A stretch of 64,000 bases of DNA, from NCBI GenBank assembly GCA_963930655.1, contig OZ005605.1:6269501-6333500 (forward strand), written 5' to 3'. Positions 45,051 through 55,336 of the stretch are shown here, piece by piece; position 1 is the stretch's first letter, and each line of letters opens with the position of its first letter. The DNA is from Myrica gale. Its lineage: Eukaryota > Streptophyta > Magnoliopsida > Fagales > Myricaceae. Below the pieces are notes generated by a model. That model made no database searches and had not been told where the DNA came from. It saw only the letters and a list, made by a program, of their open reading frames with translations. The translations under genes and the position numbers were made by a program.

Positions 45051-45503
45051 GGAAATTACATTTTTCACTCATAAATTACCATAAGTTTTATACGTTGCAC
45101 CATAAACTAACATTTTCGAGACATTGCACTTTTTAACTACCAATCTTAGACACTTTGCACCCTCTGTCAAATTTTAGATACTTTTACACCCTCCAACTTT
45201 TTTCCGACAATAATACCCTCGAGAATTTAATAAATCTAATAATATCTTCAATATATGCAGAGTAGGTCAAGGATATTATCCTCATTTTATTCTAATAATT
45301 TGACACTCTCCAACTACTAATGTTAAACACTTTGCACCTTTCGTCTGACAATAATACCTTTGAGAATTTAATAAATCTAATAATATCTTCAATATATGCA
45401 AAGTGGGTCAAGGACATTATCCTCATTTTAGTCAAATAATTTGATAGTATAGGATGCACAGTGTAAAAGTCACGACAATTCGAGGGTGAAAATTATATTT
45501 ACC
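45051..45503. mobile_element. Probable MITE with internal tandem duplication
   Basis: The left end ggaaattacatttttcac and reversed right end ggtaaatataattttcac are inverted relatives, and flanks AATATTTTAT and AAGATTTTAT differ once. Inside, a 131-base unit starting gagaatttaataaatctaat is repeated in tandem (45231 and 45362). Likely MULE-type. Confidence 0.6.
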
Positions 45504-45959
45504 TCAAGATTTTATTGTCTTTTTTTCCTTTGTATATAGTCCACCGCTGTTATCTTTACTCGTAGACGCACGGCACATGGGATATGTCTTCCGTCCTTTA
45601 TATGTAAATGTAGTACGTACAGTGAAGTTGAATAATAATTTGAAACGTTTTTCTCCTTCAATATCTGCGTGTCTTCAAACTTGATATAAAGTGTAGTGCG
45701 TGAATATATTGAAGATATTGTAATAATTAATGAACGCTTTAAATTAATTACTTCCACGAAAGCTTGAGATCATGTCAAGCCCTGGCATGAGACTGGCAGC
45801 AAAGCCAATGTTCTCAACAGAAGCCAATGTTTAAGTTTCTAGATTGGGCCATCTCAAGGTACCGTGTTGATCGAATATTTTGGTATGAAACTGATTAACA
45901 AAAGCCTGGTAGTTTTCAGTGCAAGTTCACCACCGGTCCACCTTCATCCACTACAAAAA

Positions 45960-47190
45960 AAAAAATAGACTTTTAGTGACGAAATTCTCGGTGTTCGTCA
46001 CTAAAAAAAGTTTTTTTGTGACGAAACTTTTGTTCGTCACTAAAAGTCGTTTCTGTGACGAAATAAAATTTTTGTCAATAAAAGGTAATGCTTTGACGAA
46101 AAAGTTCGTCACTCCACGATCGATCGGTTATATGACGATCGGTCGGTCTTTGGTGACGAGAAACTCCGTCACAACATGTGAAATCTTTTGACGACAACTT
46201 TAAATCGTCACGCTTAACGATTGATCACTGATTATTCCACGATCGATCGGTGTCGAATCGACACCTGTCGAAAAGTGATGATCGATCGTTTCCTTCTGAT
46301 GTTGGAAAATGCGAGTCGTCGATCGATCGTGGAAGCGTAACCGTCATTGTTTTCGAATTCACGATTGATCATCACAATGAGCGGTCGATCGGGCCTGCAA
46401 ACGAATGAGAGTTCACCACGTGTAAGACAATAAGCGATCGATCGTTGCCGCCTGACGTTGAAAAATGTGAAACGTCGATCGATCGTGGAAGCGTATCCGT
46501 CATTTTTTCGAATCACGATGGATCGTGAGAATGCGCGGTCAATCGATCCTGAAAGCGAATGAGAGTTCGCCACGTGTAAAAATGAGCGATCGATCGTCTA
46601 AATGAATAACAATCGATCGTAGAAAATGATGAACGATTATATGAAATCGGCGAGCCATTTTTACCGGTTACCTCTCACGAATATTCTCGAACCCTCTCAA
46701 ACTTCACGAACAATTTCGTTCAGCATTGCCTTCCAAAGTACGTGGAATCACTTCCTGTTATCATCTACATCAACGGTACGTAGTTATATTAATTTGAAGA
46801 GATATTAAGCTATTTTAAATGAGGTTTTACTTTACGTTTTTTTAATTTGCTATATCTTTCATTTAGGTCCATAAATTGTATTAATTTTTGTGTTAATGTA
46901 TATTTTTGGCATTTAGGATTGTTTAGGGATCATTTGGGGCTGATTTTAAGCATCTTTTGACGTTTTTTGTAATCTGTGTGTTTTCGTATAAACACCGATG
47001 GATCGCATTTAACTGCGATCGATCGTGTTTTAGACAGTGAGTCAAACGATTGATCGTCACTAAAAGACGATCAATCGCTTAATGTTATTTAGTGACCGAT
47101 CGATACTGTATGTACCGATGAATCGGTAGATGAAACGGTGAGTTTCAAATTTAATGACGATCGATAACTGTAAGTGACGATCGATCGTTA
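45960..47190. repeat. CACTA B left subterminal repeats
   Basis: First 150 bases: alternating GTGACGAA and TTCGTCAC words forming small hairpins. Then CGATCGATCG, gatcgatcgt and related words in both orientations from 46230 to 46620 and again 46990-47190, around a leader exon near 46660-46790 with donor ACG/GTACGT. Confidence 0.9.
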
Positions 47191-47337
47191 GTTGATGCTG
47201 TACTTTTAAAACCCCAAAAGTACACCATTTTGTGGCGTTGGATCACTATTTTGTTGTATCTTTTTAATATTTTAATTACATTATTGTGATTATTTATTAA
47301 CACATATTTATATACAATTTTTTCAGCATTCGTAAAA

Positions 47338-48596
47338 TGTCAGCAGCTAAGCGTGCACGCACAACGAGGGTCGAGACTGGATCGTCGTCCAACGATCAGG
47401 AGCCCGCTGATTCGTTGATGATTGTAGAGAGGCGGATGAGTACTTGAGGGGGTGGCCGGTAGCTAAAGAGAGTCTAGTGACGCAATCTGATTTTGACAAT
47501 TTGTTGTACGAGGAGCACACCCTCTTCCAGTTGTTCAGAGTGCCAGGGATTCCTTCACCAGCTATCGTGGGTGGATGGTTTCTGTGTCGACTCCCTTGTG
47601 CACGAATTTTTTTGTGCGCTCATCTCGGTAGCCAGAGCACTTGAGGTGCAGATGGAGGTGCGAGGAGTTCAGTTCATGTTCTCGGCAGACGTCATTGCCA
47701 ATTTCCTGCACTGCCCTCGACCTAGGACTCCCTGCTTCCCAGCGGTTCCTTTGACGGATGATCAGAAGACATTAGAGCAGGACTTATGGACGCTGATGAC
47801 GGGGAAGACCTCTGCAGTGGTTGACAACATAATCAAGCAGAGTGAGTTCAGTGTGTTTTGGCGGATTTTGCACCTTATCTGGACGACGAACGTCTATGGC
47901 AGAACTCATTCTACCGAGTGCACGTTCCCGAGAGCTCAGTGCATGCTCTTATTAGGTCAGCAGACGTTGATAGATTTTCCACTGTACCTGTTCGAGCTGA
48001 TTATGGATGAGGCTTGGGGAATTAAGGAATATAGTCTCTCATACGGCGTGTTTCTAACTCAGTTCCTCATTTCTCAGGGTGTTATGATTACTGCTGAGAA
48101 TACTCGTAAGGGGGTTAAGAGCGCGTTGAACAAGTTCACTCTGTCTAGGAGCAGGGGGCAGGAGGGGGCATTGACTCGACGGTTTGCTCGTAGAGCAGCA
48201 GCGGCCGCAGAGGTGGCAACACGACCTTCTACATCAGCGTCAGAGGTACCTCTTGAGCCGAGAGCACCTGCCGTGCCCCCTCCCTAGGTGGCCCAGCTAT
48301 TTTCGGACCTCGACAGCCGTGTCAGCACAACTGTGAAGGGCGCTCTACAACCTCTTGAGAGGCAGGTGCAGTCGTTAGAGGAGGAGGTGAAAGATCTCCG
48401 AACCACCTTCAATGGGGAGTGCACTGTGAAAATGCTACGCAAAAAGTCGATCGTGGCTCATATGTCAGACGTCAGCGAGCAAGTGGAAGAAATTAAAAAG
48501 ACTCTAGATGATTTCAAGACGGAGGCAGAGCCACCTATTATTCCCGGAGATATTCCTGATGACTTCGACACTTTCTGCGATGCTATTGCTCGTTGA
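47338..48596 (+). pseudogene. Accessory gene of CACTA B, putative plant transposon protein type with coiled coil
   Basis: ATG at 47338 after TTTTTTCAG gives MSAAKRARTTRVETGSSSND, a basic start, then the frame shifts twice before the main 47600-48285 stretch with VDNIIKQSEFSVFWRILHLI, LGQQTLIDFPLYLFELIMDE and EYSLSYGVFLTQFLISQGVM. This resembles the putative plant transposon protein domain (PF20167 type). A lone in-frame TAG at 48285 separates it from the coiled-coil tail (48288-48596) VQSLEEEVKDLRTTFNGE and VSEQVEEIKKTLDDFKTEAE, which ends in its own stop. So it has few breaks. The same gene plan is found in A and D; its role in transposition is unknown. Confidence 0.6.
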
Positions 48597-49019
48597 TGTG
48601 GTTTTATTTTATTTTTTTATCTATTTCGGACATACATTTAGATTTCTGGTTCTAGTTATATATTTGAGACATTTGTGTTTATCTGTGAAAATGTAGTAAC
48701 TTTGATTACATTTTAATTGTTTTTTATTTGTATATCATGAAATATACACTTATATACGTAAAATGACCAATATACCATTTGGTCGGCGAAAGTAATGAAA
48801 TAAGTAGTCGATCAAATAAGTAGTATAAGAATTTAATAATGTGACCAATATTACAATTTATTAATTATATAATGTGAGTTTAAATTATTAGAAATATAAA
48901 AATATAGAATTTGTGACCAATATTATTATTTTTGTATTAAGATGACATTAGTAGTAATTTAATTTTAATAATTAAGTCATTTGTTAGGGAAAATTCTGTT
49001 TTTTGATAATTAGGTCACC

Positions 49020-50360
49020 GATCGATCGCTTCTAAAGGATACCGATGGATCATTAGAATGAAATGCATGCGTCGTCGTTTTATACAGACTTGACGATCGA
49101 TCGTTCTTTTGAGACGATTCATCGACGCAGCACGTCGTGTAATGGGTCACTTACCGATCGATCGTGTCGAAACGGTGTCGTTTAATATTTTACTACCGAT
49201 GGATCGTTTATATGTCATGCATGCGTCGTCGTTTTATACATCTGTAACAATCGATCTCTGGTATGTAGCGATCCGTCGGTATTATCCGTCGTCATTTTGG
49301 TCTTATATACGATCGATCGCTACTTCCTTCGATCGATCGTTACATTTTATCTTCATTTTATTGAATAATGTTTTTTAAATAATTATAAATATAAAATATA
49401 TATTAACAAAGTGTGTTATAATGTATTTAGATTACATAACAATATATCACGTACATATAATTCATATTTATAAAAGAATGTATAAGTTGTACATGTTGCA
49501 TTATAGATGAGGAGTGCACTTGTTAGTATGAGTTAAGTATTAAGATGTTAGAAACTAGTGACATAACGCTTATTTAACACATGATTACAAGTCATAAGAA
49601 TGAATTATGTATTAAGATGACATTATTAGTAATTTAATTTTAATAATTAAGTCATTTTTTTAGTAAAATTTGGTTTTTTTATAATTAGGTCCCCGATCGA
49701 TCGCGTAGTAATAACGTTTATTTAACACATGATTACAAGTCATAAGAATGAATTATGTATTAAGATGACATTATTAGTAATTTAATTTTAATAATTAAGT
49801 CATTTTTTCTAGTAAAATCTGGTTTTTTTATAATTAGGTCCCCGATCGATCGCGTAGTAATGCGATCGATCGGGACATAACGGTGTCGTTTAATATTTTG
49901 CTACTGATGGATCGTTAGTTTGTAATGCATACGTCATCGTTTTATACATACAGGACGATCGATCACGCATGTTACACGATCCATCGGTGCAATTTGAGCG
50001 GGATTTTCATGCTGACGAGGCGATCGATCGGTGTATAACGGTGTCGTTTAATATTTTCCTACTGATAGATCATTAGTTTGTAATGCATGCGTCGTCGTTT
50101 TATACTGACACAACGATCGATTGCTCCTTTTACACGATCCATTGGTGAAATTTGAGCAGAATTTTCATGCTGACGAGGCGATCGATCGGTGTATAACGGT
50201 GTCGTTAATATTTTGCTACTGACGGATCGTTATTAAGTAATGCATGCGTCGTCGTATTATACTTAGAGGACGATCAATCACACAATTTTACATGATCCAT
50301 CAGTGAAATTTGAGCGGAATTTTTGACACTGACGAGGCGATCGATCATCATATACACCGA
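49020..50360. repeat. CACTA B central tandem array with CGATCGATCG
   Basis: Two kinds of tandem unit: a 148-bp unit repeated at 49564-49711 and 49712-49859, and a 150-167-bp unit (gcgatcgatcgg, ggtgtcgtttaatattttnc, gcatgcgtcgtcgtttta, ttgagcgnnattttcatgct) repeated at about 49863, 50030, 50179, with partial copies at 49020-49250. Each unit has two to four GATCGATC-type sites. Confidence 0.88.
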
Positions 50361-51289
50361 TCGATCGACGTATATCGAGCTTGAAATGCGAGAATGCGCA
50401 AAGGCCGTGGGTAAAAGGCAAAAATACACCCACGGCACGAAGAAGAGGAGAGTCGCGGAAGCTCCTTACTTGGCCACAAAAAGTTGCCCAAAACACCGTG
50501 CTTTTAGTTGTGAGAGTTTTTAGAAGTGCTTAAGGTTAAGCCCAAGTTCAAATTCATTGGTTTTTTAACATGGTGAATATTGGAAAATTTGGGCGACATT
50601 TGTGAGATTTTTGTGTAAAATTGGTTCATTTTGGTCTACATTTCGTGCAAGAGGTAATGGAATCAACATACACTACGATTTATGAATGATTTGGTTGATT
50701 ATTTGATGTTTTTAATATTTGTCGATTTCTGGGTATTGTGGAATGGATTTGTGATGATTAGAGCTTATTAGAGTATTATTAATATGTGTATTAAAATTAG
50801 AATTGCATGAGGATGATTTGTGAGTGTTTTGGGCTTGGATTTGAGTGTGGGGAGGCCTGAAAAGTTGTGTTTTCGATCTGGGTTTGTCACGATCGATCGC
50901 CTGTTTCTGACGATTGATCGTCTGTTAAATGGTGGTATTGCCGATTGAGCGTATATGTGATGACGATGGATCGTTCGTTAGTTGGAGGTTAGGCGATCGA
51001 TCGTCTATAGTAACGATCGATCGCGTGTTTTGGTCAGATCACTGCATTATGATTTTTTGAGTGTTTGTTTTTATAATTGATACATGTGTAGTATTTGAGC
51101 TATATATTGAATGTTTGATTATTGAAGTGCTTGAGTTCTGAAAATAAATCATGGAGTTTGAGAAGCATGGAGGGTGAATATTGAAGTGTTTTTTACTTGT
51201 TATGTTTGAGTTTATTTGAGGGATATGCTTAATTCTTATGTGGGTGTTTACGAATGACTTAATTGGTGTATTTTTTTAGATTGGTGGCG

Positions 51290-52588
51290 ATGGATAAGAG
51301 TTTGATTTACGAGAAAAATAAGTTTGGAGAAAAGTATGCGGAGGGGGTCCGTAGTTTTGTAGGTATGGCTGCTTCTTGTGTAGACTCTCGGGGTCAGATC
51401 AGATGTCCGTGTCGGAAGTGCAGAAATGTAATGTTTCAAGTTTTGGATAAAATGGAAGGTCATATTTACATTAATGGGTTTGATGTGAGCTATAAGTCAT
51501 GGGTGTTTCACGGGGAGGGTATTCAACTTACTTCTAATTTGAGTCAAGAGTCTGGAGCGGGTTTACCATATAGTGATGGTGATTTAGAGGGAGATAACTC
51601 TGATAGAATGACGGAAATGTTGACTGATGTTCGTGCCGGATTAGATAGTGGGCCGATGAGGGTTGAAACGGAGAACCCTAATAATAAGGAAACCCCTAGT
51701 TCGCAACCGAAGGGTTCAACACCACTTAATAAGTTATGAGAAGAGGCAGAACAAGAATTGTATCCTGGATGTACCAAGTTTAGTAAGTTTTCATTTACGG
51801 TCCGGTTGTTGCATGTGAAGTCAGAGAATAAGTTGTCGGTTAAGGCATTTGATATCGTGTCTTTTTTTTAATGAACTTCTAATATATTTTTGTAGGTTCA
51901 AAAATTACGATATCAAAATCCATGTACATCGATCGATGAATTGTATTCACTGGCACGTGGGCCTGATACACGAGTGATGCGTTATTCTGCATGTGTTATG
52001 AACGGATGTAGATATCATACAGTACAACGGGAAGAACGTCGGAGAACTCAGAATAGTGGTATTGTAGTACCGGGAACACATGAGGGAAATCCAATAGAAT
52101 TTTATGGGAGACTTGTAGACATTTATGCCATGCAATACTTGCGGGGAAATACAGTATATTTGTTTAAGTGTGATTGGTGGGACGTCGGAGATCATCGTGG
52201 AATTCGTATCGACGAGAACTTTAAGAGCATAAACACTTCCTGACGATGGTACTTAGAAGATCCATTTGTTTTGGCTAATCAAGCAAGTCAAGTGTTTTAT
52301 CTAGTTGATAATCTACATGGACCTACATGGCGAGTCGTGCAAAAGTTGTCGTGTAGAAATGCATATGACATTCCTGGACCAGATCCGGATAGTGAATTGA
52401 CGTAAACGTTGAATCGGGAGCAACCATCGTGAATGTAGATAGTAATGATGTTTCGGAGGGGGATGAATCAGAAATTGAAGAAAATAGCGAAGAAAGTGCT
52501 GACGAAGATTCGTTCGAAAGTGATAGCGATTCTACTGAGAATGAGGCATCGGACGATAACCTGCAAGAACCGGATTCTGATTACTAAA
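51290..52588 (+). pseudogene. tnp2 gene of CACTA B, catalytic core deleted
   Basis: MDKSLIYEKNKFGEKYAEGV, CPCRKCRN and SYKSWVFHGEG (51290-51520) form the transposase-associated zinc-binding N-terminal domain. After an in-frame TGA at 51737 come EEAEQELYPGCTKFSKFSFT and VRLLHVKSENKLSVKAF, the beginning of the tnp2 core; it stops near 51860. From about 51930 the text is ELYSLARGPDTRVMRYSACV, YHTVQREERRRTQNSGIVVP, YLRGNTVYLFKCDWWDVG, and FYLVDNLHGPTWRVVQK, the DUF4216-type C-terminal region, ending in an acidic tail (GDESEIEENSEESADEDSFE) at 52588 after two more stops. The whole Transposase_21 catalytic region between them is missing, about 500 residues by family standards. Confidence 0.92.
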
Positions 52589-52705
52589 TTCCTTCAAGTA
52601 TATTTTCTTTTTAACCTTCATGTTTGCTTAACAGTTTTTACTGTTACTATTTCTTTTACGATATCTTTATCCTTTATTTTGTTATGTCACAGCTTGTACG
52701 GTGAA

Positions 52706-54402
52706 ATGAAGCATGGACGAGAATTTCCTTCAGTTACTTCTGGACGGTTGCATAGTCCAGTTAGTCCGGTTAGTATGAGTCTGATCCCGTGCCCTACCCT
52801 AAGCGTTCCAACACCGAGAGCAAATGAAGTCATGAGTCAAAGCACGCCAGCTTGTCCTAGTAGTTTGTGCATGTAAGAAATTATTCTTATGCATATTTTC
52901 AATTCTTTTAAGTTAACTAACCGACTTTGTTAATTTAATTTATGTAGCGACATTAGCTTCTAAGCGTGGGCGAGGTAGGACACGTGAGGTCGGTTTGGAG
53001 AAGAGTCTTGGGTCTGGGTCCAGTTCCGGGAAACTATCAGTCCATATCCCGGATGGAGAGTGTGTAGGAGTGTCTTCCACTGCTGCCACTCTATCGACGA
53101 AGATTGGAATGTTGGTCCGAGGGCTGATTCCTATCTCCGTTAACAAGTGGGTCGACGTTACTTCAGAAGTGAAGGAGTACATTATGGATCGGGTGTTGGT
53201 ATGATTAAATTCGTAAACATAGAACTTTTGTATAAGCAGATCGTTACACTTATAATATTGTATATTTTCGTACTTATGTAGGACCACTTCGACATTGACT
53301 ACAACCGTCAGGAGGACGTGAGGACGGTGGTCGAGACTATAATGACGGCACGTTGAACGCACCGCAACCAGATGCATGCATATTTCAAGAAGTTCTCGAG
53401 TAAAGAGGCTGCGTTGCTGAAGCCGCACCCTGATACCACGGAAGAACAATGGAAGGAGTTATGCGATCTGTTCACCAGCGAACCATTTTTGGTACGTGAT
53501 TAAAGAAACTCGTTGCCTAAATTGATTTGATATTTAATTTCTAAAAATATCGCAGAAACGAATCGAGCAAAATAAGAAGAATAGATCAAAGTTGACTGTG
53601 AACCACGCTGCTGGTTCGCGTTCCTTCAGCGCACACGAGCTTGCATGGTTAGTTAAGAACTAAATTTCATACTTTATTGATATTTTTCGTCAATAACTTT
53701 ATGCTATTGCCATGTAGAAAACTCAAGAAAGCGGCGATATCAATCCTGCATAACTGTATAAAAAGAATTATACAAACAAAGATGAGATTTGGACCTCAGA
53801 AGGAGCGAGAGAAATTTATGTAAGTTGCTTTCATTTAAATCTACTTTATGTAATTTATATATATTTATCTACTTTAATGTTTCTGATAATTATTACCATT
53901 TTTTCAGGAACGGATGGATGTCTTCCAGCACCAGTGTAATTTAGAAGGAAAGACTTATACCGAAATTGAAGTATATTCCGAGATATTGGGCAAGAAGTCG
54001 GGATATGTTCGGGGATTAGGACGCGCGGTTAAGCCTCCACCTTCATCAACTTTGACTGCACAATCTACTGATCTACAGCACCAGCTAGCAAAGGCAAGAG
54101 ATGAGATAGAAGCGAAGAGAGCTGCAAGAGAAAAAGACATGCAAGAATTTGCGAAGAAACAAGCTGAGATGGAGGCCACGCTGAGGGACCACCGTGAGGA
54201 GTAGCGGGTGGAACAAGAGCGCATCCGGTTGGAGCAGGAGGAGCGCATGAAAATGGAGCAAGAGCGCATGCGAAAGGTACAAGAGCGCTTACGGGCAGAA
54301 ATATCGAAGGAGCTAGAGAAGAAAATGTCATCTGTAATAGAGAAGAAAATGAACGATATGTCAAAACGACTATTTAGCCAGTTTGGAGGTTCAAAAAGGT
54401 AG
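52706..54402 (+). pseudogene. Transposase_24 (Ptta/En/Spm-type, TNPA-like) gene of CACTA B, nearly intact
   Basis: A multi-exon gene starting MKHGREFPSVTSGRLHSP. Exons are bounded by good GT and AG sites: 52949 onward SKRGRGRTREVGLEKSLG, IPISVNKWVDVTSEVKEYIM; 53281-53492 DHFDIDYNRQEDVRTVVETI and SKEAALLKPHPDTTEEQW; 53556-53648 KRIEQNKKNRSKLTVNHAAG then SRSFSAHELA; 53909-54402 YTEIEVYSEILGKKSGYVRG then a long Glu/Lys/Arg coiled coil and FGGSKR-stop. This is the plant Transposase_24 family, the second gene of many CACTA elements, thought to bind subterminal motifs as TNPA does. Two in-frame stops (in the third block and at 54202-54204 in the coiled coil) are seen. Exon limits are by eye. Confidence 0.8.
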
Positions 54403-54589
54403 ATGCATCTAGTTTTGTGATTATGTATTATTACGATGTTATTTTCGATTTAATTGCAGATTACTATTTCTTACCATTAATTTGCATTAATATGAGTATT
54501 GTATTTTTATTATACTACTATCTGTTATATAATTATTTTTATTATTATTGTTTTTCAAAAATCCAAATTATGTTTCAACCATTCGATCG

Positions 54590-55075
54590 GTAGTTAAACG
54601 CCCAGCTATTAATATATCGTCAATATTAAAAATTTGTAATGTTGATCGATCAGTAAAGTCATCGATCAATCGTCAATATTTAAAATATGTAATGCTGATT
54701 GATCAGTAAATTCATCGATCGATCGTGACAATTATACCGATCGATCAGTGACGTAGCAGTGATCCGTCGCTTTAATCACCGACCGATCGGCTTTTGTTAA
54801 GACGATTGATCACTAATAAATTACGATCGATCATCATTACTATAGCGATCGATCGTCTATTTCTTACAATTCCATCGGTATAAATGGCTGATCAATCGTC
54901 AATTATTCACCGATCAATCGTATAACCGATCCATCACAAATTCACTGATCAACCTTTTATACCGATCAATCGCTAGTTTAACTAATCCATCACTAAGACA
55001 ATTACGATCGATCGTCACTTGTGACGATCGATCGCTATCTTTAGTGACAAAAAAATCCGTCACTAAAAGTCATTT
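54590..55075. repeat. CACTA B right subterminal repeats
   Basis: About twenty gatcgatcg, gatcgatca and tgatcgatc words within 450 bases in alternating orientation, then GTGAC/GTCAC words and the terminus. 54405-54590 is AT-rich without content. Confidence 0.9.
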
Positions 55076-55336
55076 TTTTTGTAGTGATCGGGTATATTTC
55101 TCAAAATCCTTTTAAATGGTTAGAATCAAGTACTAGAGCTAGCGAATGACTACGATTCTGTAAAAACAGTACCTTTGAAGGAAAAAAAGACTTTCTAAAT
55201 TTAGTAATTACTGACGATATTGGAAAGGAGAATTTAGACCAACAAATTATCGCCACAACAACTTTTTAAGTGTTTTAGTGACAAATTTTTTAGTCAACAA
55301 AACCTTCAATTTAGTTGCCAATGGTTTTGGTTGATC

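Larger units (their letters stand above)
45949..55086 (+). mobile_element. CACTA element B, complete ends, 9138 bp
   Basis: It begins CACTACAAAAAAAAAA at 45949 and ends TTTTTTTTGTAGTG at 55086, with the 3-bp target duplication ATC on both sides (45946-45948 and 55087-55089). The next bases on both sides are inverted TTTTAGTGACG/CGTCACTAAAA repeats. Contents in order: left motif array, leader with intron, accessory gene, tandem motif array, tnp2 gene lacking its catalytic core, Transposase_24 gene, right motif array. Because tnp2 is internally deleted, the copy cannot move alone but could be moved by a full relative. Confidence 0.95.

Noticed and set aside
45919-46191. 90-codon frame with repeated VTK and FVTK
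   Set aside because: It is a translation of GTGACGAA/TTCGTCAC repeats at the CACTA B terminus.
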